Assembly (NCBI RefSeq): GCF_017654505.1
Contig: NC_054534.1
Location: 12,379,071-12,443,070, forward strand
DNA: 64,000 nt
DNA from: Polyodon spathula
Taxonomy: Eukaryota; Chordata; Actinopteri; Acipenseriformes; Polyodontidae
Reading direction: 5' to 3'
Both the position numbers and the translations under genes were made by a program. A model generated the notes under the pieces. It made no database searches, was not told where the DNA came from, and was given only the letters and a program-made list of their open reading frames with translations. Shown piece by piece: positions 55,143 to 64,000 of the stretch; positions within the stretch are counted from its first letter, which is position 1; every line of letters starts with the position of its first letter.

Positions 55143-57651
55143 TACACAATGCCTACACATGTCAAGAGTCCACTTTTACTCAAAAACTATTTTCAGTGTG
55201 TTCATATTTGTGGAGGAGGCAGAAATGCAAGGAAAGGCACAGAAAAAAAAAACATTCAGTTTAAATGAATGCTTTACATACTCAGAATGTAGCCCCCCAC
55301 CCCCACCAAAAAAAAAAAAAAAGAAATACTGATGCCTACTCTTATTTCACAGACATTTTTTTTACTGGCCCCAAAACAGATATTCCAGGTTTGCTTAGAT
55401 TGCATTAGAAGGTAAAATATGGTGGTAACAACATTTCATAATAAAAAATTACAAAAATAAATAGTATGCACATTTTGAGGGTGTAAATGTGTAATTTGAC
55501 TGTCCAGAATTGCACTTGTTTGCACACCAGTAAGCAAGGAATGAACACATATGCTACATCCATAGCAGTATCTGTGTTTTCCTTATGCAGTTATCTTATA
55601 CCAGCTTGAAACAGTATTGTAAATTTAAAGCCAAGGGGAAGGTAAAAAAAAAAGGACTGAGTCATATGATTCTGTTCAACTATGAATGGAATAAACTACA
55701 TTGAACTAGAGTCCATTAAAATGTGTTACAAATGTCTGGCCCATGGAGAATTTGAACTAGAATATGGGGCAAATTAAATCTGGAGAGAGATACACCACAA
55801 ACAAATCCTACATTTATAGTACTGAATAAAAAATGTATAATTGTTTATGTGTCTGCCCTGGATTATAAGCACCACTTTGTACATTTAATTTCAATTGGTT
55901 TTCTCTGCTGGCAGTGTTCATTTTCTCTTCAATTAGAGTGTGTTGACGAGCTGTTAATTCTCCAATCAACATGACAGATTTAATCAAGCAGAGAGTGGCT
56001 AGGTACGCCCAATCAAGGACAAACCATGAAACGTTTTTGTTATTCAATATACTGGAGTAATTCCCCTTCAACATGTTTTTGTCACAATGCTGTTCAATTA
56101 AAAGCAGTATAATCTGTTAAAAAAAAAAAAAAAAAAAAAAAAGATCATTATGCAAAAGATGTCTCCCTCATTTATCCTCAACTACACAATAAATAAAATA
56201 CCAATCAATAGCAGTCTTCTCTGACAGGAGGGCATAATCTTCAGAGATTTACCCAAAACAAAAAAAAATCTTAATAAATGCCCCTGAGATGAACATGGAC
56301 ATCACATTTGTTGAATATATTCAAATTACATTACAAGTGACAAATGTAATATGAAAATCCAATGAATTTTATGTCAAAAAGATAAAAGAAAGAGAAGGCA
56401 CAGATAAAATATTCACAGATAAAATATGAGTGCTTTTAATTAGAGCTGCAGTGAACACATTCGTCTGAAATTTGACCAGCCTAGAACAAGCCCAGTGGAG
56501 CTCACTTAAAGTTTTGGCACTGTTCGTATAAATGCCTCTATGGAACTTGCATCTCAAATTAAAAACTGAAGCTCAATAAACTGAACAACTCGGCTATGTT
56601 TTTCTGCATCTAGGAAGTCTGAGATGCATTTAAACTTGTCGCCATGGTAACCAGCTTGTTAAAAGCTATATATTATTAGATGTTATTAGATTGTAGCAAA
56701 CTTGGTGGTCCACCTTACAGCTTGATGCTCACAGTAAACTGCTACAAGACAGTTTTGACTGTTATTACTGTTGTTTTTACTGGGGCTGGTTTATTTTTCT
56801 GCAGCTAGAATTGTAACTGGCACTAGATGAGAATAGTATGTCAAGTTTTTACTATTAAACTATCTTAAGGGGGCTTGTGGGTTATTCGGCTATCCTCGTT
56901 GTAACATCTACAGTACTCTATGAAGGTTTGTGGTGTTTCCTTTATAAATGCAGTGCAATAGTCCAGTTTGACAAAAGCCTTTTAAGAAAATACAAATACG
57001 CTTTCCTTTCCACACCAGGTGCCACATCTGCGGCTGCATCCAGCTTGGAACGACATGATCCATTTATTGAGCACCAGGGGGTCTGGCATATATTCTGCAA
57101 TTATAAAATATGGACAACATTTATTAGAAAACGATTGAGTGCGAACAGCCCATCAGCTTCCAGCTCTAGCAGGCTTCTATTTTGCATAGATGCCCACTGG
57201 AACGTTGAAGTGCTTAACTGTGAATTAAATTTTAAATCAATCCGCGCATAAGTACCAGCTTTTTCCTTAACATTGTAATCTACAACTAATCTTATAACAT
57301 ATAGCTACATAAACATTGATACTTTCTGACACTGATCTAGAGACAAGGGAAATCATGTCAGTGACAGGACATGGTAACAAAGGCTAATTTCGCAGCTTGT
57401 GGACAGCAAATCAACAGGAAAGACACGATTGATAAAGAATTCTGTCATAAACTGGATCCAAACAACATCCTGCCTCAAATCCAGCCAGTCAAACTCCCAA
57501 CCCTGTTTCAATTCTTTCCACACCAGCCAATCCACTGCCTGCGAGCTTGAATGACGCCCCGCCTCCAACAAGAAGTTTCCAGTCTGACTCTATACTACAT
57601 AGACTATTCAACAGTCCTACAGTTAATATATCTGGCAATGTCATAATAATA

Positions 57652-57654
<3 letters not shown>

Positions 57655-57706
<52 letters not shown>
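57655..57706. repeat. (TAA)n microsatellite
   Basis: About 17 units. Confidence 0.95.
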
Positions 57707-57707
<1 letters not shown>

Positions 57708-59992
57708 CTGTTTTCTTTATGTTTATGTCGTTTTTCTATTCTAATTATGTTAGGGACTATTTTCCTCAGTGGATGGTTACCCGGCAAAATACCAGACGTT
57801 CAAGGTAAATATAGGTTTTAAATTTTTTTAAAGAGAAAATAAATAAATTGTTTTTTAATAGCAATAGAGCCCTCTCGATGTGTGCTCTACTGTGTGGTAG
57901 ATGACTTATGGCTCTGGACGGATAAACTCCAGTCATCGACTGGCTCTATCGCTTAAAAAATAAACTCGAAGTTGATGATTTTTGTGAGTTACATATTTGA
58001 ATTTAAATTGTAAAATGTATTTTTTTGTTTACCTTTTTTTATTGCAAATCAGTTTCCACAAAAAAATATTTTGATATTCTTTCCTAGACCAAGCAATCAG
58101 TATGTGATGATTGTATTTATTATAATATCAAATAAGCATCCATATATTTTATTTTAACCAAATTTGAGTGGTTCTGAATATGTAGCCTACATTAGGACAA
58201 ACAACGAATAGGCTAGATCTCAAGCAAAACTAAAACACAATGACCTAGATTCAGAAGAATTTGTGTTCATACCAAGTTTCAATGCAATTTAAGCAGTTTT
58301 AGATTTCTAAATAGTTAGTGTGACATACGGTACATACATGCAGTATATTCATGTTGTCTAAGATATTCACATTTCATGGGACAATGGTTTAACATGATTG
58401 ATAAATTATGATGTTTTGGATTCAGTTCTACGGTACTTTTTTTTTCTTTAACAAGTACAACAGTTTTGATGATACAGATTTGATTTAAAATAAAAACTTT
58501 TATAAATGAAAGATAAGTAAGACACATGAATGTTGATTATACAAAAAACATCACTACTAATTTTTTTAATATTTTGTTAGATTACACACATATACAAACA
58601 CATGATTCTATTTTAATCAGAAAAACACTACAGTAATGCATTACATTTAAAATAATGCACAACTTTTCAAATTGTGAATTGTAAAAGGGTGCTCTAACAC
58701 CATTGTACTTTTTTTTTACTTTGAACACAAGTGAAAGTAATAAGATATACAGCAAATCTGCTTCCAGTCTCTTGAGCTAATGTTTAATGACTAGGGAAAA
58801 CATTCACATAACACAAAAAAAAAATAACGCACAGTACACTTCACAATATAACATGATCAAAGATCAAAATTGTTGTGAAAGGACTGGAAGAACCAAAAGC
58901 AAATTAATAATCTAATGTATCTTGTTCAAAGAAGTGTTCTGATTAGCACAGGTATAACTGTCAAACAAGTCATCTGGTCTTTCCCGTTGCTATAGTTTAT
59001 TTACACTGATAGGATTGTGTATTTTGGTGTATGGTTCAAATGGTACTAACACACATGTACAATAATCATAACAAAAAATGACAAAAAAAAACAAGTGTAT
59101 TTATTTACTGTGTGTCATTATCAATTACAATAATTATAGGATTTTTGAACCAACAATATATAAAATGATTCTATATGAATCTTAAATGGGCCATCGGAAT
59201 GTACTGTTCCTTAAATTATTTAAAGACTAAATAATGTATTAACGTTCAATGATGGTACGTATATATTTGACAGGGGGCTATAATGCCCGAAGCTACAGGC
59301 ACCCTGGAGGTAACAATTGCCTTCCCGAGGGGCATTTCATTTTCTACTATGGGCTGAGTCTGCAGTACATATTAAATATATGAATTAGTCAAGAAAATAA
59401 GTGAGGCAAAGTAAATATGACTTTATATATTTTGTTTAAACATAGCTGATACAGCATAAGTAAATGAATTAATAAATAACAGAAATAAATAACATTAAAT
59501 TTTTTTGAAGTTTATAATGCATAGTTATCAAAGTTTTTTTGATGTACAGATGTCCATCTGGCTTGCTGACTGCCGCATTATCCAATTTATAACCCGGCCG
59601 TCATATTTGTTTACATCATCGAGCTGAATTTGTTTGAATTTCAGTATGTCAGAAAACAGTGACAGTGATGTTTTAATCACCATTGTAGTGTTTAGAGCAT
59701 CCTTCTTTTGTAGTATGTTTTGTAATTAATTTTCTGTTAAGTCACAGAATCGCTATTTTAAAGGTTTTTTTTCACATTCAGCCATTTTCTTTGGCTGTGA
59801 GGAGTGCAGGGGAGAAGGGCGTTCCTTTGAAAAGAGGCGGGACTGACAGTGATGTGAACCAATCACTTGACAAAGAGAGACTACTGCCTGCTGGTGTAAG
59901 GATGTTACGGCAACAGTTCAATCTATTTTTGCTCCTATGATGAGATTTTAATCAATCAATCAATCACAGGGCAGAATTTTTCCAACTACTGA

Positions 59993-59995
<3 letters not shown>

Positions 59996-60072
<77 letters not shown>
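59996..60072. repeat. (TA)n microsatellite
   Basis: About 38 units of TA without visible interruption. Confidence 0.97.
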
Positions 60073-60074
<2 letters not shown>

Positions 60075-61083
60075 AAAATAGCTTTGTACACATGTGGATT
60101 TTCGCAGCTAAAACAAATGTAATACAAGCACTCAGACACATCTACAAAAAAAGAAAAAGCACTAAAAAGAGCATAATAAAAGTGAGGTAAAGAAATGTAG
60201 ATAACTTTATTATGTTTTTATTATAACACTGCTAAAAGCTACAGTAATATAACAAGTACCATCTTATTCATAGCTCTACTAAATGCAATAAAGATAATTT
60301 ATTTTAATTTAGTGGGAACTGATCACTGTGATTTGATAGTAGTTTTGAAGGAAACTGTCAGCGGCAGAATGTACAAGTTCCAATCTCAATGATATTGGCA
60401 AAGACAAGCAACTCCTGTGGGATCTCCTACTTACTGATTTTGTTTAGTGTTTTCAAAACGTTTTAAATAATTGAAGAAATATTTTTGTATACAAACTAGA
60501 TGTAATTATAATAATGTAATTGTAACAACAGTGGAAGCTTAATTGAGCAATTATTATGAACTGTTCATGTACGTTTCAAAACATAATGTTCGGTATGTCT
60601 GTTAACATATTTGGTGACGATTTTGTTGCACACATTTGTGCACCGTGCCAAAGATGAATCATATGATAAAAATGGCAATTTTGCACCGTGTACTCCAGGT
60701 TACCGCACTCAGTCTCATTAGTCCAAAATAAAAAATGAACAATAAAAAGTTATGATTGTAATTTATAAGTACTGTCATAGATTCACTGAATCGTTATTAA
60801 AACGTTGCTATTTTTTAAATGTTTTTTCTAGACGACTTGTCACTGCATGCAGCATTTTGCACAATTCACTTGAAGATGGTCTGTTCACCAAACACTTCTA
60901 CTAGATTCAGCCATGTTTGATTGCAGAACTGCAGACTGGACCAAGAAAAGACTTTCCACTCCAGTGTTAAAGAATGTAATTAAAATCGACAAGTACTGCA
61001 TGCTACTCGGGATAATAATATCAAAAATTATGCACTGTTTATGGATGCAACTGTTATAGTAAAAATAAAGTGAAATAACTTAC

Positions 61084-61227
61084 CCCAACCTCATCACAGA
61101 GGTGGTGTTGGATCCATACTGGAGCTGACACTGCTGGTGGATGTCATGAAAATCTCCAGGAGCAACAATGAGGGCTGTCAGGTATTTTTTATATGGACGA
61201 TCATCCAAACATGAGCCCCAGCCACTA
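61084..61227 (-). pseudogene. ADAMTS12: ADAMTS12 metalloprotease/disintegrin exon with one-base deletion
   Basis: The acceptor GGTTTTTTGCAG and donor GTAAGT are both strong. The exon encodes SGWGSCLDDRPYKK, then DIHQQCQLQYGSNTT, as in ADAMTS12 (GWGFCLDD...VHHQCQLQYGPN). After NTT the family reads F-C-x-E-V; here the frame reads SVMRLG, and one extra T near 61,099 would bring the Cys codon back. A single-base loss is therefore likely. Confidence 0.87.
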
Positions 61228-63066
61228 CTGCAAAAAACCATAATCACAAGAGTTATGGAGATGATGAGGGAGAACATGTAGGGCCATCCCTCTCTACTCT
61301 AAAAAAAACAGATCAGGTTTCTGTTTCTGTATCTAACTATTCATTTGACAGAACCACTATTTTTCTATGTACATAAAACATCACACAGGAACACACAGAC
61401 AAACTGCGCTTTTTTGCTATGTGCACAATCAGAGTACATGAACTATTTAAAATGTGTTATTGAAACCAAAACTCCGACAACTGGACTAACAGCGTCTGTA
61501 CATATATATTAGAAAAAGAAAAGAAAGTTTGGTTTGAAAAGTTTTCAACCATTTTAATGCTAAAGAACCTGGGAGTTTGAGATGTTTTGGGCACAACTAT
61601 AGTGAAGAGATAAAGAAAAGGAACAAAAAAAAAACTTTTTGAGGGAAGGTTAAAGTAATTTGTGGGGATCAGCAACTAGATTCATGTCACTGTGCTGTGT
61701 GCAGCATCACAAGTATAGGTTTTTGAGGTAGTAGTGCAGTATAATAGTTTGTAGTGGTTATTTAAATAACAAATAACAAATAACAGAAGCCCTAATTATG
61801 ACTTTACGTTGGCTTTATATAGGACTCCATGACATAAAATTACTACCCACTGCAATCTTCTAAATGCAACTTGATTCACAGGACCTGCTCAAGTGGCTAG
61901 CATTTCTCAGTCTCTACCCTGAAGGTGAGTGGGTGTCCTCCGATCTCACAAGCATACTAATTCCCTCTGTACACCCAGGAGTTCTACAGCAGATGTCTAC
62001 AAGCTACCATTCCTTGAGCTGTCCTCTTTGAGCTTAGCATGGTCTGCTTTACCATGGTGAGGATAAACAGCCCCCTCTTCATTGTGCCTTCTTAAGCCGC
62101 AGGAGGACCAGTGTCCAAACAACGCTCCTCCTGGTCCTCCTGGGGTTTAGGGAGGCACAATCAACAGGGAACTGGATGCAAACCTGCACTCCCCTGACTA
62201 TGTGACTTACCCTGCACACCAAACAGGGACTCCATAGATGCCTTATTGTATAAACTAATAAAATGAACACCAATAAAATGTGGTGGAGAGGAGATGTAGG
62301 AGGCAAAAAACAAGATAGACAAAAGGGGAAAGAATGGCTCAATCTAGAGATTACCTTTTATTTTCTGGACCAGAAAAAAAATATCTGCTTCATTTCTCGC
62401 TGTGGCTGAGGATGACTATTAGTTTTGGGCATCAATCAAGCAAACCTAATCACCAGGCCAATTACAATAACAGTCAGGGAGCAATACAAAGCAATGAATG
62501 TTCTCAATATTTTGATTTTATTATTTTGTCCTTGTCAGAAAGAACACCAGTGTTAAACAATAGTTTGACTTTTTTTATTATGTGAACAGTACCCAAAAAC
62601 CCTTGACCCACATAATTTGTTTCTTAGTACCCACTTTATAAGATCAGACATCTCTCATTTAGAGCCATACTGTATGCCAGTCATGTATGTGTGCTGGAGA
62701 TAACTGAAATATCAGGTTGTCTGGTACAGAAACAATGTGGTTGATTTTCAATCCTTGTGCCAACATTTGTGTTGAACAATATTATAAAACAAGATAACAA
62801 TAAATATATGATAAGTTTGAGCAGTTAAATTTAGATATGTTTTTGTGGGTTGTTTTAAGCAATTACCTCTAATTAGCATTAGCAACATTGTTTCTGATCC
62901 CTTTATAACTGTGCTATAAAACTATTTTCTTAGCTCATCTTTGTATTTAAATTATAGGGTATGTGGAGTGAGGCTGACCTGCATATGCTTACATATTTAG
63001 CTGTACCAACCAATAAACCAACTGAGATGCAGTTCAGTTTTTTCAAGGGGAATGAAAATACAGTAC
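61228..63066. other. Intron; expected exon not found
   Basis: The exon that should follow HELGH (completing the zinc site and leading to the SGWG exon) ought to lie here on the minus strand. I did not find it by eye. A donor-like CAGG/GTAAGT on the minus strand at about 62,211 follows an open frame that does not resemble the family. Confidence 0.45.
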
Positions 63067-63216
63067 CTGTGGCCCAGCTCATGTGCAACTGTGAATGCTA
63101 CAGGGAGCCCCGAGTCCTCATTGATATTACAGCTTCTATGGGGCTGGCACAATCCAGAAAGACGGGAGAGTCCCAGTGTCTCACATGGCTGCTTCTTCCC
63201 AGCACATAGATCTTTT
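63067..63216 (-). pseudogene. ADAMTS12: ADAMTS12 metalloprotease exon with HELGH zinc motif (intact)
   Basis: The acceptor CTGTTTTCTTTAG and donor GTACTG frame 150 bases that encode [38 protein letters not shown] and FTVAHELGH. The last carries the first two zinc-binding His and the catalytic Glu of the HExxHxxGxxH site. No damage is seen. The phase joins correctly to the previous exon (the Arg codon is split). Confidence 0.9.
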
Positions 63217-63579
63217 CTAAAGAAAACAGGGGTGAAAAAAGAGCCAATTAGAAAGAAAAAAGAAACATTACCTATAAATAGATATAGTATTTGAACTTGT
63301 GAGCTGCTATTACTACAGTTGTAAAGTTTTTTGATGGATTCCTAAGAATAACATCAAATTAAATTGTGAACAAGCACATCGGCTCCCACCAATGCTATAT
63401 ATATTCAAAATTAGTCACTAGAAGGCAAAAGTATGCCAAGACACAACTGCATCATAATTGGCAGCTCTACGTATATGTAAAAATATAAACGTGACATAAA
63501 GGCAAACGTACAGACAAATCGGATGCTTAATACAATGATGCTGAAATAATTGTAATAATGATTGAATTTTAATAATAAC

Positions 63580-63704
63580 CTGGTAATAAGCACTACAACA
63601 TCATGGTGAGCTGGAAGGGTATCACTTTTAGGGTTGATGCTCTTCTGCCACTTACAGAAACTTGAGAGGGTATTGTCTGCATGGAGGACAATCTTTAACC
63701 CTTT
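63580..63704 (-). pseudogene. ADAMTS12: ADAMTS12 metalloprotease exon (intact)
   Basis: The exon encodes [27 protein letters not shown] and HHDVVVLIT. It starts in phase 0 after a CTTTTTCAG acceptor and ends AG/GTTATT, a GT donor of weak consensus. The match to the [15 protein letters not shown]...HHDVAVLLTR part of ADAMTS12 is strong. Confidence 0.9.
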
Positions 63705-63943
63705 CTGAAAAAGGCGATATAGTATCCAGTTGAATTTACTAAGGGCACAAATGAAAAAGGGAGAAAAACAAGTACATAAAAGAAGAGGGGGGAAAAAAGC
63801 AGCAAACGGCAGAAATTAAGACACATTGGGCCTGATTTACAAAGCTTATATGTTAACACCAGACCTCATTTAGATAAATCAAAACAGGATTTAACATGCA
63901 CGTTAAAATCACTGTGCTAATAATGTGACATCTGACACTATAC

Positions 63944-64000
63944 CTCCTCTTCTTTTAGTAGAATAAGCCGCAAGAGCACAATGTGAACCGCGTTGCCAAT
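63944..64000 (-). pseudogene. ADAMTS12: ADAMTS12 metalloprotease exon, cut by the window edge
   Basis: Minus-strand codons give IGNAVHIVLLRLILLKEEE followed by donor GTATAG. This fits the start of the reprolysin-type metalloprotease domain (GNxxxIxVxRLILLEEE). The phase is 0, matching the next exon. The exon continues beyond the window. Confidence 0.88.

Larger units (their letters stand above)
55143..61083. other. Long intron between ADAMTS12 exons
   Basis: AT-rich. I searched the minus strand by eye for the disintegrin and first thrombospondin exons and did not find them. It contains A-runs (55,312-55,322; 56,119-56,141), (TAA)n and (TA)n tracts, and a small imperfect inverted repeat around 57,861-57,955 (AATAGAGCC / GGCTCTATC). 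A plus-strand 124-codon open frame at 56,877 has no recognisable relatives. Confidence 0.45.
16880..64000 (-). pseudogene. ADAMTS12: Degraded ADAMTS12 locus (secreted metalloprotease), partial
   Basis: Exons on the minus strand run in the right order for ADAMTS12: metalloprotease (63-64 kb), metalloprotease/disintegrin junction (61.1 kb), Cys-rich (47.1 kb), spacer (31.6 kb), then thrombospondin type 1 repeats (22.7 to 16.9 kb). ADAMTS12 is known as a secreted zinc protease acting on extracellular matrix. The match to ADAMTS12 over its close relative ADAMTS7 rests on remembered residues such as CHLRPC and on the thrombospondin exon at 17.2 kb. The three rightmost exons are clean. Those further left show at least four frameshifts, a nonsense codon in the expected frame and losses of conserved cysteines. 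The exon that should complete HExxHxxGxxH, most of the disintegrin and first thrombospondin exons, later spacer exons and the large mucin exon were not found. The 5' end lies outside the window. Confidence 0.82.

Noticed and set aside
56877..57251. 124-codon plus-strand frame, possible novel gene
   Set aside because: It has no homology that I can recall, no Kozak context or splice partners, and lies within an AT-rich intron; a chance open frame is more likely.
62079..62342. Minus-strand 87-codon frame with a GTAAGT site
   Set aside because: I considered it as the missing metalloprotease exon, but it has none of the expected His, Gly, Met or Trp residues in order.

Overview
This is a window of vertebrate nuclear DNA. 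It is AT-rich, intron- and repeat-dominated, full of microsatellites, and has no operon-like gene packing. The mix of transposons (two Tc1 copies, a Gmr1-type Ty3/Gypsy element, DIRS-like fragments, a CR1-type LINE with an esterase ORF1, an L1-like remnant, a CORE-SINE) points to a ray-finned fish. My best guess is a sturgeon or paddlefish, because I recall similar CR1 tails and Pro/Glu-rich LTR-linked ORFs from such genomes. That guess is inference; the sequence does not prove it.

The only host gene I recognise is on the minus strand and runs through most of the window (exons from the right edge down to about 16.9 kb). It is ADAMTS12, a secreted metalloprotease with thrombospondin repeats. 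Three metalloprotease exons at 63.07-64.0 kb look clean and keep their splice sites. Downstream (to the left) come the metalloprotease/disintegrin junction exon (61.1 kb), a Cys-rich exon (47.1 kb), a spacer exon (31.6 kb) and thrombospondin type 1 exons (22.7, 21.9, 18.1, 17.2 and perhaps 16.9 kb). These carry frameshifts, a nonsense codon in the expected frame and lost conserved cysteines, and several expected exons were not found. I read the locus as a degraded ADAMTS12 copy, possibly the decaying duplicate of a polyploid genome.

The introns and the left flank are filled with mobile elements. The best preserved is an almost intact LTR retrotransposon at 8,787-14,629: 710-bp LTRs that differ at about nine sites, a 5-bp target duplication, primer site, polypurine tract and one open 1,436-codon gag-pol. 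Its pol order is protease-integrase-reverse transcriptase-RNase H (Gmr1 type) instead of the usual Ty3/Gypsy order. A CR1-type LINE on the minus strand (33.6-37.0 kb) keeps a 930-codon endonuclease-RT frame, separated from its esterase ORF1 by one in-frame TAG. Solo LTRs with target duplications lie at 16.1 and 41.0 kb, and two LTRs are nested at 31.9-33.25 kb. At 52.6-55.05 kb two copies of one LTR face each other around a gag-like, Pro/Glu-rich, repeat-bearing ORF. DIRS remnants are at 29.0-29.9 kb (minus) and 38.2-41.0 kb (plus); PIF/Harbinger, pogo/Tigger and an unclassified transposase-like gene lie at 43-45.8 kb; an L1-like remnant is at 48-49.35 kb.

The rest is AT-rich intronic or intergenic sequence in which I see no gene.
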